Source: Erythroxylum novogranatense | Taxonomy: Eukaryota > Streptophyta > Magnoliopsida > Malpighiales > Erythroxylaceae | NCBI GenBank assembly: GCA_029891385.1 | Contig: CM057230.1 | Coordinates: 34,489,402-34,553,401, forward strand | Direction: 5' to 3' | Length of the DNA: 64,000 bases | In this document: positions 11,195 to 23,000 of the stretch, piece after piece | How positions within the stretch are numbered: position 1 is the stretch's first letter | Layout of the letters: every line of letters starts with the position of its first letter | Program-made: the position numbers and the translations under genes | The notes under the pieces: generated by a model | What the model was told of the DNA's origin: nothing | Database searches by the model: none | The model's input: only the letters and a program-made list of their open reading frames with translations

Positions 11195-12169
11195 ATTAAT
11201 GTATCGACCTTGGTACCAGATTGGGTACTGGTATAGTACTACTTTAGTACCAGTCAATACCGGTTATAATTTCGGGTAATTTTTCAAATTTATAAAATAG
11301 TCCTTGAATTTTTAAAATTGAAAATTGTCCATTAGTATATTGTACTATATATTTTATAAATTTACATGAGCTATGTCTCTAAAATTATTATAATAATAAT
11401 TTAAAACAACATTCTATTTATTTTTATTAATAATAACTTTAAGATATTTCACATATAAATAATAATCATAATTAATGAAAAGACAATCGTCATAAAAATA
11501 TAAAATGAAGAACAGTACAAAGTATTAAAATATTACAATTTTATCATATAATAAATAATAATTAAAATATCAAATAAAAATAACAATAAATATTCTTAAC
11601 TCTAACTGCTACAATTTACAACAAGAGTTCGTGATGAAGAAATAATCAAATAGAAGTGAAACCTGAAACAAAAACATTTACAATTACATTGCACATATAA
11701 AATTTTACATATAAATCATATATAAGTAAAATTAAAAGAAGAAGAGAAACAAAAACCTAGAACTTCATTCAATCGTTCACCGAGGGGATACCCGCTATAA
11801 CTAGATTGATCCTACTTATCATTTCATACAAAATATTCATCACTAAGAGGAAGTTCTTCATCATCATCATCATTTAAATTCAATGCATCAAATGATATGT
11901 CAATGTTTTCCCATATAAGATTATCTTTCAAGTCACTCACATTTACCAAACCCAGTTTCTCATAAACTCAATCCATCAAAAAATCGATATTATCAATACA
12001 AATTGGATATACTAAATTACTTGTTTTATTAAGAGTCCTAGTAAATAATAAAATTTAATCATTAAAAATATAAGAAATTATATCTAAATTAATAAGATAA
12101 TAACATACCTTTCCCGAATCTTTAAATTGTAATGAACGAAGATCAAGTCATTCAATCTCTTGTATTCCA

Positions 12170-14120
12170 ATCTATTCCTTTACTTGGAATGGATGAATTC
12201 AAATGTACTTTAGTTCCTTTTACAGCCTGTTGCACACACACATTGACTTAAAATTTGAATTGCAAACCTTTGCAATTTCGGAACACTAGTTTCTAATTGA
12301 TCCCACCAAGAAATCATAAAATGTAAGACAAAAAAAGTAACATTATAAACAAAATAAAGTGATAGTTACTTTTAAACAAGTAAGAAAAGGGAAAAAGTTA
12401 ATACCTTAGAAAGTTTTGTTCTTTATCAAATAGCAATTAACATCCTAAAATTTCCAAAAGACAACTTATAAAACTACATTTGTGAGTTTAGGATATCTTG
12501 CATCATCTCATGGATAAAAAATGTTGTAATAGTTAATAACATTCTCTTATTAACTTCATCTTTCTTTGTAAAACCTGATTTGAAATGGACACTAGGATTT
12601 AAAAACACCCAAGTTGTAAACAACAAAGAGTAAAGTTGCCTTTCTCAGTCATTAGTGATTATAAGAGTAAAGCTTTCTTCGCCCTCTCCATGACATTAAA
12701 AAACTCATTGTTGCCTTTTTATCACTATTATCCAATTGAAACACACCCTCACCAAAGGCTCACAGGCTTATATAGCAAACTAACATTGCGACCAAAATTC
12801 AGTATCTTCAAATATAACTTTGAAAACGTCCAATCTAGTATTAAATCTAGCATATTGAGATGCAACTCACTTAGTACTTGTAAACATCTGTCTCCACTCT
12901 TTCTTCACTATAACAAAACATTGAATTCACAAGAAATTTATTACAAATCTTGTCATAGTAAGACGACACAAATTTCTACCATTGGTAAAATCCTTTCTCA
13001 TTAAATTCAACAACCATGCACGATTATATATGAGCTTGGTCATTGTTTTGACATTCTGTATACTCTCACCAATAATAGGAAAATACCTAACATCTCTTAT
13101 ATTTTTCAGCATTAAGTCAATGTAATGTGTAGCATAAGGAGTCTAAAAAAACAATTATACTTATTTTGTGACCTTCTTCTCACCGCTTTATAAGAGGAAT
13201 CATTATAAGTAATGGACTGAACAATATTTTCTGGCCCTACTTATTCACAATTTCATTGAATATCTTAAATCAAGTATCAATATTCCTAACAAGGCTAGAT
13301 GTATTAATAAACTGCAAAAACATTGAACCATTTACATAATAAACCAAAAAAATTAGTAATAGTCTTATATCTCTTCTTTGTCTAACCATCATATATGACT
13401 GAACACCCATAAGTAGCCCAATCCATTCTTCTTTCTTCCAAATAACTTTTAATTTTAGAAACTAAGTAACTCAAAAGTTTACCTTTATAGTTATCAATAA
13501 AAGGAGCTTTGTATCCCAACCCGTAAGAGGCTATAACACCCATCATAGGTTGATAATAGGAAGATTAAGAAGTATTGAATGTTGCACCTGTATCATACCA
13601 CCATCTAGCCATTGCTATATCTACATTGTGATCCACATCTCTTGATTGTTTGACACTACGAATTGAGGGCCGAGCTTCAGGAGTTATTGGTGGTGCAAAA
13701 AAATTAGTCACTTGCTTTCTTTTTTTTCCTAACATCATATCTAAGTGCAACATTCACTTCTTGTTAGGAGGAACAGTACCACTATTACCTTCAACATTTT
13801 CACTATCATCATGAATACTAACAAATGAACTTCCACTACTAATTTTATAATTCAATCTCTCCCTTTTATTTTTCTCGTGTTGATATTCTTCAATCAAAGT
13901 TTTCATTTGCCACTTCACATTATTACTTGCTTTTTTATATCTTTTTTAACCTTAATAAAATGCTTTTTTTTCATTGGGTGATTCCTTCACCTTTCAAATG
14001 TTTATTACAAATAAGTAAATAATACGATTCTTCATACTGAGGACCAATCTAGCATGAGCACAAGTTGGATCATTGTATCTTCTTGAAGTGGCTAAATGTT
14101 TAGGAATACTTGAACTTCCT
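12170..14120 (-). pseudogene. hAT transposase relic (BED, DUF659, dimerisation domain)
   Basis: Reading down the minus strand: a BED-finger-like region at about 13900-14110; a DUF659-like block at about 13370-13750 containing VDIAMARWWYDTGATFN; then at 12927-13112 IDLMLKNIRDVRYFP and YNRAWLLNLMRK, matching the hAT core; and at about 12180-12330 the C-terminal dimerisation domain, WWDQLETSVPKLQRFAIQIL. Domain order and motifs are those of plant hAT transposases, which cut and paste elements with short inverted ends. Frames are broken throughout, so it is inactive. Confidence 0.82.
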
Positions 14121-14169
14121 TCCATTTATGGTTAAATGTTTATGAGTACTTGAACTTCCTTTCATTTAT

Positions 14170-14750
14170 TTTTAAAATAAATAAAGACATATATAAAATA
14201 AAGAATACACAATTTCATTACACAATATGTATGTCCATTTTATATAATATAACTCATTTTTATGATTACATTATACACAATTCAATTTCATCTAACACAA
14301 TTTAATTTTATCCAATACAATTCATCAATAAGTTAAAACCAAAATTTAAGTAATCAACATACACAATTACATAATATGCATGCCTATCTTATGTAATACA
14401 AATCATTTTATACGATTACATTATACACAATTCAATTTCATCTAACACAATTTAATTTTCTCCAACATAATTCACCAATAAGTTAAAAATCAACAATTTA
14501 AGTAATCAACATACACAATTACATAATACACATATCCATCTTATGTAATAGAAATCATTTTATTTGATTACATCATACATAATTCAATTTCATCCAATTC
14601 AATTTCATCCAATACAATTTAATTTTCTCCAACATAACTCACCAATAAGTCAAAACTAACAATTCAAGTATTCAACATACACAATTACATAATACACATA
14701 TCTATCTTATATAATATTTCATTTTGTATGATTACATCATTTTGTATAAG
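14170..14750. repeat. Tandem repeat, about 150 bp unit, four copies
   Basis: A block containing GATTACAT...ACACAATTCAATTTCATC recurs, with GATTACA starting at 14264, 14414, 14566 and 14730 (steps 150, 152, 164). The longer third unit contains an internal duplication of about 15 bp (AATTCAATTTCATCC). It lies between the hAT transposase relic and the hAT right end, so it is probably subterminal sequence of that transposon. Confidence 0.85.
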
Positions 14751-15291
14751 ATTGTATTGCACTAAGATGCTTTTAATTTTTCCTTCATATATCTAGAGAA
14801 AATTGAGTAATTAACTTCTATACATAAATATGTAAATGAGCTATCATATCATATCATTATATATAGAGGTTTTAACATAATCAAGGAGGCCTTAACTACA
14901 GACTAAATTAGAAGTTGGATGACAAGATTACATGGCGGAAAATGCTTCAAAAAAATTCATCAAATCAAATAGCTTTGGGAACCTTCCCATAGTAAAACCC
15001 CAAGGTAATTTGGTACGAAATTTATTTGGTTTAAGAGGTATGTTCCAAGAATAGCTTTCATTACCTAGCTAGTAGTGAAGAACATGTTAAGTACAAATGA
15101 TAAATCCAACACCACTGCAAATGGTAATCCCTAACGTTATCTTTTTAATTAGGAGATTAGAATAAGAAATCGTTTGTTTAAAGAAAAGTCCTTGCACTTT
15201 TAAAAAATAACGATACCACTTGAAATTTTATCGGTATTTGAAATATTGACCAGTACTAGGAGGAACCTTCTGTACTAAAGGGCTTTATACC

Positions 15292-17428
15292 TGTTAGACC
15301 CCGAATTTTTTTTTCTTATGATCTTATTCAGTATGAATTGTGATTTTGCCTTAGTTTGATTAAATTGTGTTGGGCCTTGGCTTTTTAGGAAGGGCCCAAG
15401 CCCTTTAGGGTTTAAGAAGAGAATAAGAAAAGAATAGAAAGAAGAGAAAGGAAAGGAAAAGAAGAAAAGAGAAGAAGAGAAACGCCGTCGGTGGAGAGGA
15501 AGAGAGAAGAAGAAGAGTTTCGCGATTTTGAGCTTTTCGACCGATTCGAAGCAATTTCTGGTAAGTTTAGCTTCATTTAAACTTGTTTTGATTGGGTTTA
15601 AACATTGCGATTGTGGATTATGTGAGAATCGACGATGTTTTAGGGTTTTGGGCGAAAAATATGGCTAAATCGTTAGATTGATGTGTTTGGGAGTTGAGAA
15701 TGACTTAGGGATGCCTTTTAAGACCTGTTATATTGTTTAGAAGTGTTGAGTGTGGTAAATGGAGGATTTAGCTGTTGAAATCTGCAGAAATCTGGGTTCG
15801 GAGTCGAGTTCCTCGACCCAGACGTCGCGACGTGCGTATGAACACGCCGCGGCGAACGAAGAAGGGAGCCACGTCGCGACGTGTAAGTAATTTTACGATT
15901 ATTCGTCGCGGCGTGTGAATCTTGTAGACGCCGCGACGTCTGAAGGGAGACGTTGCGACGCGGCGACGTTTGGTTGTGGCGAGCCTTCGCCGCCACGCGC
16001 TAACGCCATGATGAGCGTGGTCCTTCGTCATGACGGCGTCGCCCTTCGCGGCGAGGCCCCTTGTTTCCGAAATTGAGATGTTTATATTGTTAGGGATATC
16101 TTTTGATGTAGATATCCGAATGAGGTGATCTTGGATTCGTTGTGATCTAGAAATTAAGGACTACAAGTTGTATGAAGAAGGGAAATTCGGGAATTGTTTT
16201 GGAAAGTTCGAGAATTTCGATGGAAATCGGATGGAGACTTTTAACGCTTTACTTTTTGCTTTTCGAGCTTTATTAAATAATTGCTATAGATATTAATTGT
16301 GTGGAAACTTGGTTTATTATAGGGAACCATCGCGAGAGGAAGGACAACAGTGAGTCTGATACTCAGCGATACTAGGTGGGTAATATGTTTATCGTTATTG
16401 TGTGTATGGGCAATTGCATGATGTGTGCTTGCTTGCGTTATATGACATTATTTGTATTGAATTGCATGAGAGATGCTGAATATGCTTTGATCATAATTAT
16501 GCATGGATTAATGGGCCTTTATGGCAATGAAAAGAATGGAAAGAATGGAAATTATGATATGCTTTGAGCATGAATCGAATGGATTATGTGCTTTGTTTGG
16601 GCAAGAGAGTTACGGATGGAGTCACGTGCGTTGACATTTTGAAAGCCTTCTCCGGCTGCCGCGCAGGGCAACGAGATCCTTGAGAAATCGGACTCGGATG
16701 GATTATGGATTTACCTTGGGTTATCCGGATGGATTACTGAACTCTCGAGCCGATTGTTTGTGCATACGATTGATTTGATGAGCATAAGATATGATGGATT
16801 TGATAGATTTGTTGCATAATGATTGATGCGATAAGAAATAGAAATTGCTTGACATATACTGATTGAATGTGAATTGAATTGATGAATTATGATTTGCTAG
16901 TGATATGTATATTATATATATATATATATTGCTTGATTGTGTGGCTCGTTGCCAATGGCTATAAACGTATATGCCATCGAGCTCATGACTCACCCCATTA
17001 CTCTCCCTCCTCAGTGCGGATCGAGGCGATAGTTGACTTGGCGAGGCATCGAAAACTTCCAGCTAATTAGGAGCTTTGCCTTAAGTTAGTAATTTGGATT
17101 AGCCCTCCGAGCATTTTATCATGGAGCATCTTTTGTATTTTGAAATTTCATTTTACTTTGTATTACGCTGCATTTGAGAATACTGTTGCATTTCTTCGAA
17201 TGAGAATGACATATGTTTTATGAATTTGAGATATGGAAATGCATGCGATGGTATGTATGAGTATATGTTTATGTATGTGTGAATCGAATATATATATTGT
17301 TATACGAATCGAATATGTCTTTGTATGGATGTTGGGATCGGGTCCGACGGTATATGGAGCGCCCGACGCCGGGGCGACCCGAGGGGCCCTCCCTCGGGGA
17401 TTCGGACGTACGGGGCTCGGGCCCAACA
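15292..17428 (+). repeat. Chromovirus 5' LTR
   Basis: TG...CA termini. Notable parts: a purine-rich stretch 15416-15520, a likely splice-donor-like TGGTAAGTTT near 15560, a CGTCGCGACG-type palindrome cluster 15818-16060, and a short TA run at 16913-16929. It differs from the 3' LTR mainly by indels within the palindrome cluster and by the length of the TA run. Confidence 0.95.
15818..16060. repeat. CGTCGCGACG palindrome cluster, 5' LTR
   Basis: Repeated variants of CGTCGCGACGTG (about 15822, 15871, 15905, 15930, 15955) plus CGTCATGACG near 16026. It is GC- and CpG-rich against an AT-rich LTR. The counterpart in the 3' LTR is 22765-23000. Confidence 0.85.
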
Positions 17429-17432
17429 TGTT

Positions 17433-17444
17433 TGGTATCAGAGC
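17433..17444 (+). promoter_or_regulatory. Primer-binding site, initiator-Met tRNA
   Basis: TGGTATCAGAGC, four bases after the 5' LTR end. It is complementary to the 3' end of plant initiator methionine tRNA, the usual primer for Tekay-type chromoviruses. Confidence 0.92.
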
Positions 17445-17600
17445 GCCTAGGTTTAGGTGTCCTTGGCTTAGAATGCATATAGGATTGTGTGATATATGAC
17501 GACGTGTTGCATTAATTGATTTCATTACGTGACATGCATATCATGCATACATATAGATTGTTGTATAGCTAATCCTTAGTGTTTACCTTTGAAGGAGTAC

Positions 17601-18757
17601 GATGCCACCTCGTAGAAGGACTCGAGGAGCCGCAAGGTCTTGTACTGACTCTCCAACGAGAGAGGAGAGGACCGATGAGTCTGAGCCCCAATGCATGTTG
17701 AGGCTTCTATCGGGCTAGAGAGTGAGTCCATCGTTCGCCGACTCAGAGTCGCCGATTCCTTGAGGCAAGTGCCCAGTTTGATCCGAGGATGTTTTAGCGC
17801 TATCAGCGTTTGTTCAAAGCTATGGGCCGATGCCACACCTTCGCACAGCCCCCAAGTGAAGAGGGAAAGCGGTTCGACAAGTTGAGAAAGTGCGGGCGAT
17901 TGACTTCTTTGGGACAGCTGATCCTGAGGAAGCTGAGACATAGTTACGGAGGACAGAACGAGTGATGGATCAGATGGATTGTGAGGCAGATGAGCGAGTG
18001 GTGTATGATGCCAGTTTGCTCCAGGGGGATGCTCTGCATTGGTGGGAGAGATGAGGTCAGTAGGGTTGGCTTGGCAGGATTTTGTGGCTACTTTTAAGAA
18101 GAAATATTTGTCAGAGGTTTATGTCCAGGAGAAGCAGAGGGAGTTTCTAAGTCTCACTCGAGAGGATATGATGATTCTTGAGTATGAGCCAGAGTTCACC
18201 TAGTTATCCCAGATGCCTCCGATCCGATGTTGAGCGAGGCGCCGGATGTCGCAGATTTGAGCCTGGATTGCACTTGGCGATCGAGAGAAGGTAATGTGCG
18301 AATTTGATGACTTCAGCAGATTAGTTGAGGCACCCGGGTGGAGAACATAGAGAATATCAAGAGCTGTGAACAAGAAAAGGAAAGGCAGAGAGGATCAGAG
18401 AGGGGGTACTAGTGCTCCTATGCTGCATAGAGTGCTAGAAGTTTCTGTTTATTGAGAGGAGAGGAGCGATGGTGCTAGCGTAGAGGCCGATGAGGACTTC
18501 TACTGTTTCTCACCAAGCTTCGACGGTGGGTAGCGGTAGAAGAGGAGAGGGAGATAGATCGGTTATCCCGACGTGTGAGCACTGCGGGAAACCTCATAGA
18601 GGAGAGTGCTTCAGACTGACAGGAGCTTGTTTCAACTGTGGGGTGAAGGGACACATTGCCAGAGAGTGTCCTCAGCCTCCACGACAGGAGAGAGGTCAGA
18701 TGCCAGCTCCGAGGAGGACAGAGACCATGGGTCGAGGAGGGGATCGAGGTAGGTAGT
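17601..18757 (+). pseudogene. Chromovirus gag, frameshifted
   Basis: Starts at ATG 17601 (MPPRRRTRGAAR), a basic N-terminus common in Tekay gag; the first frame ends at a stop near 17720. The Retrotrans_gag core follows at about 17895-18210 in another frame: FFGTADPEEAET, DQMDCEADERVVYDASLLQGDALHWWER, FVATFKKKYLSE, QREFLSL. An open segment 18490-18756 carries a CCHC zinc knuckle, CFNCGVKGHIARECP, preceded by CEHCGKPHRGEC. Gag packages the element RNA. Stops and frame changes prevent one protein. Confidence 0.85.
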
Positions 18758-18765
18758 TACGATCT

Positions 18766-18969
18766 TTGCCGGGAGGCGAGTCTTCTGGGAGACCGAGAGG
18801 GCAGGCACCAGCCAGGGTGTTTGCTATGACGCGGGAGGATGCAGAGGCCGCTCCAGATGTTGTCACCGGTATGGCCCATTTATTTGCTGATGATGTGCTT
18901 GTGTTGATTGATCCGGGTTCTACTCATTCGTTTGTTTCGTCGAGTAGACCTGTGTGTGATGGTTCTTGA
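18766..18969 (+). pseudogene. Chromovirus aspartic protease segment
   Basis: Open segment with LIDPGSTHSFVS; D-[ST]-G is replaced by DPGST, the form usual in Tekay protease. It would cleave the Gag-Pol polyprotein. The frame ends at 18969; the rest of the protease domain ([17 protein letters not shown], then DVILGMDTL) is in the next open segment starting about 19004, so a frameshift splits the domain. Confidence 0.85.
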
Positions 18970-19003
18970 GTCCGTTGGATACTCCCGATGGTGAGTACTC
19001 CGA

Positions 19004-20060
19004 TTGGCAGACATTGTGATTAGTCAGGTGTTTAGAGGATGTGAGCTTCGTATTGGTGGAGAACTTCTAGTGGTAGATCTGATGCCACTAAGGATGCGCG
19101 GATTAGATGTGATATTGGGTATGGACACATTGGAAAAGTACAATGCCCGACTGGATTGTAAGCAGAAGACAGTAGAGTTTGATTTAAATGGCAGAAGAGT
19201 GATGTTTACTGGGGACAGGAAAGCGAGTCCGCCCAGGATTGTTTTAGCAATGACAGCAGAGAGGATGATGAGTAAGGGTTGTGAGGCGTTTTTGGCTTAT
19301 GTGATAGACTCTAGAGCTGATAGAGGGAAGTTGGAGGATATTCCAGTAGTCAGGGATTTCTCGGACGTCTTTCCCGAGGAATTGCCAGGACTACCGCCAG
19401 CTCGGGAGATTGAGTTTCCGATTGAGCTTGTGTCAGGTACTAAGCCGATTTCGATTCCGCCTTATCGGATGGCTCCGGCGGAATTGAAGGAGCTTAAGGA
19501 GCAATTAGAGGAGTTATTGGAGAAAGGGTATATTCGACCGAGTTCTTCGCCTTGGGGAGCTCCGGTTCTATTTGTGAAGAAGAAAGATGGCTCATTGAGA
19601 ATGTGTGTGGACTACAGGAAGCTGAATCAGGTCACAGTGAAGAACAAGTATCCGCTTCCTCGCATTGATGATCTGTTTGATCAATTGCAAGGAGCGAGAG
19701 TCTTTTCGAAGATCGACTTGAGATCGGGATATCATCAGTTGAGGATCAAGGAGTCGGATGTGCGAAGTCGCTTCGGGACTCGGTATGGGCACTTTGAGTT
19801 TTGGTGATGCCCTTGGATTGGCGAATGCGCTGCGGCGTTTATGGATTTGATGAATCGGGTGTTTAAGCCATTCTTGGACCAATTTATCATTGTCTTCATT
19901 GATGATATATTGGTGTATTCCAAGAGTGATCGGGAGCATGAGGAGCATTTGAGGATGGCTTTGGAGACTTTGAGGAGCAATGAGTTGTATGCCAAATTCG
20001 AAATGCGAATTTTGGTGAGGAAGTTTCATTTCTTGGACACGTGATCTCGAGCAAGGAGTT
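19004..20060 (+). pseudogene. Chromovirus reverse transcriptase
   Basis: Segment 19004-19807 holds the protease C-terminal part, the linker [16 protein letters not shown], and RT fingers/palm with [26 protein letters not shown] and [12 protein letters not shown] (first catalytic Asp). It stops at TGA 19805-19807. RT resumes at 19841-20044 with the catalytic box FIDDILVYS. Spacing and motifs are those of Ty3/gypsy RT, FIDD being the usual plant chromovirus variant of YVDD. The break between the two catalytic parts abolishes activity. Confidence 0.9.
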
Positions 20061-20225
20061 CATGTGGATCCAAAGAAGATAAGCGGTTGTGAATTAGGAA
20101 GCGTAGAAGAATGTGGCGAAGTGAGGAGTTTTACGGGTTTGGCGTGCTACTACAGACGGTTTGTGGAGGATTCTCGATGATATCCGCTCCGATGACGAAA
20201 TTGTTGAGAAAGAATCGAAGTTTGA

Positions 20226-21068
20226 TTGGGTGAGGATTGTCGGAGGAGCTTCGAGGAGCTCAAGCGCAGATTGACCAGTGCCCCGATTTTGATTTTGCCA
20301 TCGGGTGATGAGGGTTATTCGGTATTCAGTGATGCTTCGAGGAAGGGTCTTGGATGTGTTTTGATGCAGGGAGATCGGGTAATTGCTTATGCTTCGAGGC
20401 AGTTGAAGCCTTATGAGCTGAATTATTCGACGCACGATTTGGAGTTAGCAGCGGTGATCTTTGCCTTAAAGATTTGGAGGCATTATTTGTATGGAGTTCA
20501 AACTCGGATCTTCACTGATCATAAGAGTCTGAAGTATTTGCTAAGTCAGAAGGAATTGAATTTGAGGCAGCGGAGGTGGTTAGAGCTACTAAAGGACTAT
20601 GATTTGTTGATTGAGTATCATCCGGGCAAGGCCAATGTTGTGGCGGATGCCTTGAGCAGGAAGTCGTCGATTGCTCATGTTCGATCGATTTATCTTCCTT
20701 TATTGGAAGAGATGGCTAAGCTTAGGATAAGTTTGACACAGGAAGAACCGGATTGTCTTCTGGCTAATTTTCGAGTTAGACCGATGCTGAAGGAAAAGGT
20801 TAGGGATTTGCAGGCTCAGGATGCAGATTTGAGCAAGCTTCGGGATGAGATTCAGAATGGCAAGGTTTCTGAGATAGATGTGCGGGATGATGGGCTTATG
20901 ACAGTTGCGGGTAGGTTGTGTATTCCGGATGTGCGGGAGATCAAGGATGAGATTATGGATGAGGCACACAATGCGCCTTACACCATGCATCCCGGTAGCA
21001 CCAGGATGTATCGGGATTTGAGAGAGCACTTTTGGTGGAAAGGCATGAAGAGGGATATAGCGAGTTAA
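20226..21068 (+). CDS. Chromovirus RNase H and integrase zinc domain (open segment)
   Basis: An open stretch of 280 residues. RNase [16 protein letters not shown] (first Asp), THDLELAAV (Glu), [10 protein letters not shown] (Asp), then [11 protein letters not shown] and ADALSRK. RNase H removes RNA from the RNA:DNA hybrid. The end carries the first half of the integrase HHCC zinc site, [23 protein letters not shown] stop at 21066-21068 precedes the CC half (CLVCRQVK near 21083). The start is not a true initiation site; this is the interior of a polyprotein. Confidence 0.88.
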   Translation: MGEDCRRSFEELKRRLTSAPILILPSGDEGYSVFSDASRKGLGCVLMQGDRVIAYASRQLKPYELNYSTHDLELAAVIFALKIWRHYLYGVQTRIFTDHKSLKYLLSQKELNLRQRRWLELLKDYDLLIEYHPGKANVVADALSRKSSIAHVRSIYLPLLEEMAKLRISLTQEEPDCLLANFRVRPMLKEKVRDLQAQDADLSKLRDEIQNGKVSEIDVRDDGLMTVAGRLCIPDVREIKDEIMDEAHNAPYTMHPGSTRMYRDLREHFWWKGMKRDIAS

Positions 21069-22299
21069 ATCGAAGAAGTGTCTAGTGTGTCGCCAAGTCA
21101 AGGTGAACACTAGGCACCTTCGAACAATTGAGGCCGTTGCTATTCCGGAGTGGAAGTGGCGGCGGTGACTATAGACTTTTGATGGGATTGCTAGACCAGC
21201 AGGAGGCACGATGCCATTTTGGTGATTGTTGATCGGTTGACTAAGTCACCCACTTTTGGCAATTGACGGTGATTCTTTGCATGTGTTGGCAAAGAAGTAT
21301 ATCGATGAGATAGTGAGGCTGCATGAGATTCCGGATTCGATCGTGTCAGACCGAGATCCGCGGTTCACTTCGAGATTTTGGGGTAGTTTGCAGGAAGTTT
21401 TAGGGACGAAGTTGAATTTTAGTACGGCTTTTCACCCTCAGACGGATGGTCAGTCGGAGAGGACTATTCGGACACTTGAGGGGATGCTTCGAGCGTGTGT
21501 GATGGATTTTCGAGGAGCATGGGATGAGCATTTGCCGTTGGTCGAATTTGCTTATAACAATTCGTACCATTCGAGCATTCAGATGGCTCCGTATGAGGCT
21601 TTGTATGGGAGGAGGTGTAGGACTCCGATCTGTTGGGACGAAGAAGGAGAGAGGCAATTAGAGGGACCAGATTTGATTCAGATGACTGTTGAGAAAGTCA
21701 ATCTGATTAAGCAGCGGTTTAAGGCAGCACATAACAGAATGAAGAGTTATGTTGATGCTCACCGAAAGGAGATGGAGTATGATGCCGGTGAGAAAGTGTT
21801 CCTTAAGACATCTCCTTGGAAAGGAGTATTGAGATTCGGCAAGAAAGGAAAGTTGAGTCCGAGGTATGTGGGTCCTTATGAGATCCTTGAGAGGATTGGA
21901 CCACTTGCCTACAGATTGGCATTACCTTCGGAGTTATCGCAGATTCATGATTTTTTTCATGTGTCGATGTTGAGGAGATATAGATCGGATCCGTCACATG
22001 TTATGCAGGCTAGTGAGGTTCAGTTGCGAGATGATTTGAGCTATGAGGAGCTTCCAGTACAGATTTTGGATTCTAAGGACAAGGTTCTCAGGAACAAGAC
22101 GGTTCAGTTAGTAAAAGTCCTTTGGAGGAATCATTCGGTAGAGGAAGCTACTTGGGAGCCATTGGACGCTATGTGGGAGAAGTATCCGCATCTCTTCGAC
22201 GATTCAGGTAAATTTCGAGGACGAAATTTCTTTTTAAGAGGGGGAGAAATGTTAGACCCCGAATTTTTTTCTTATGATCTTATTCAGTATGAATTGTGA
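21069..22299 (+). CDS. Chromovirus integrase core and chromodomain (open segment from 21256)
   Basis: After frame breaks at 21069-21250 the frame is open from 21256 to 22299. The integrase core shows VSDRDPRF (second catalytic Asp) and HPQTDGQSERTIRTLE (catalytic Glu). Then come the GPY/F-like block (SPRYVGPYEIL...AYRLALP) and, at about 22040-22205, a chromodomain-like end, VQLVKVLWRNHSVEEATWEP. Chromodomains steer integration to marked chromatin. The frame runs through the polypurine tract and 50 bases into the 3' LTR before stopping, so the reading extends past its usual end. Confidence 0.9.
22235..22249 (+). promoter_or_regulatory. Chromovirus polypurine tract
   Basis: AAGAGGGGGAGAAA directly before LTR start TGTTAG, preceded by GAGGACGAAATTT, a signature at the end of Tekay/Del coding regions. 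The same signature appears in reverse in the non-coding element at 37541-37575. Confidence 0.92.
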
Positions 22300-22764
22300 T
22301 TTTGCCTTAGTTTGATTAAATTGTGTTGGGCCTTGGATTTTTAGGAAGGGCCCAAGCCCTTTAGGGTTTAAGAAGAGAATAAGAAAAGAATAGAAAGAAG
22401 AGAAAGGAAAGGAAAAGAAGAAAAGAGAAGAAGAGAAACGCCGTCGGTGGAGAGGAAGAGAGAAGAAGAAGAGTTTCGCGATTTTGAGCTTTCCGACCGA
22501 TTCGAAGCAATTTCTGGTAAGTTTAGCTTCCTTTAAACTTGTTTTGATTGGGTTTAAACATTGCGATTGTAGATTATGTGAGAATCGACGATGTTTTAGG
22601 GTTTTGGGCGAAAAATATGGCTAAATCGTTAGATTGATGTGTTTGGGAGTTGAGAATGACTTAGGGATGCCTTTAAGACTGTTATATTGTTTAGAAGTGT
22701 TGAGTGTGGTAAATGGAGGATTTAGCTGTTGAAATCTGCAGAAATTGGGTTGAGTCGAGTTCCT

Positions 22765-23000
22765 CGACCGTGACGTCATGACGTCGTATGAACACGCCGC
22801 GAACGAAGAAGAAGAGCCACGTCGCGACGTGTAAATAATTTTACGATTATTAAATCGCGTCGTGTGAAATCAGTAGGCGTCGCGACGTGCGAAGGGAGAC
22901 GTCTCGACGTGCGACGTTTGGTTCGCGGCGAGCCTTCGCTTCATGCGCTAACGCCATGATGGCGTGGTCCTTCGTCGCGACGGCGTCCGCCCTTCGTTGC
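22765..23000. repeat. CGTCGCGACG palindrome cluster, 3' LTR
   Basis: Counterpart of 15818-16060, with variants such as GACGTCATGACGTC near 22770 and ACGTCGCGACGTG near 22819. Several small indels distinguish it from the 5' cluster. Confidence 0.82.

Larger units (their letters stand above)
11195..15291 (-). mobile_element. hAT-type DNA transposon (left part), dead
   Basis: A minus-strand hAT transposase relic (12170-14120) is bounded by related terminal sequences. The left end near 11200-11300 contains GGTATAGTACTACTTTAGTAC. The reverse complement of the right region (15230-15291, continuing at 24415) contains GGTATAAAGCCCTTTAGTAC, with further matches over about 60 bp. The chromovirus at 15292-24409 is inserted inside the right terminal region. 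Exact ends and the 8 bp target duplication could not be fixed. Confidence 0.65.

Noticed and set aside
16376..16567. 63-residue frame conserved in both Tekay LTRs (also 23327-23518)
   Set aside because: LTRs are identical when inserted, so conservation means nothing here; the frame has no domain features.
17163..17525. Overlapping long frames on both strands at the 5' LTR/primer junction
   Set aside because: Caused by GC-rich, stop-poor LTR end sequence; they cross the primer-binding site and have no family resemblance.
19592..20029. 145-residue minus-strand frame inside RT
   Set aside because: Mirror of the conserved RT coding strand.
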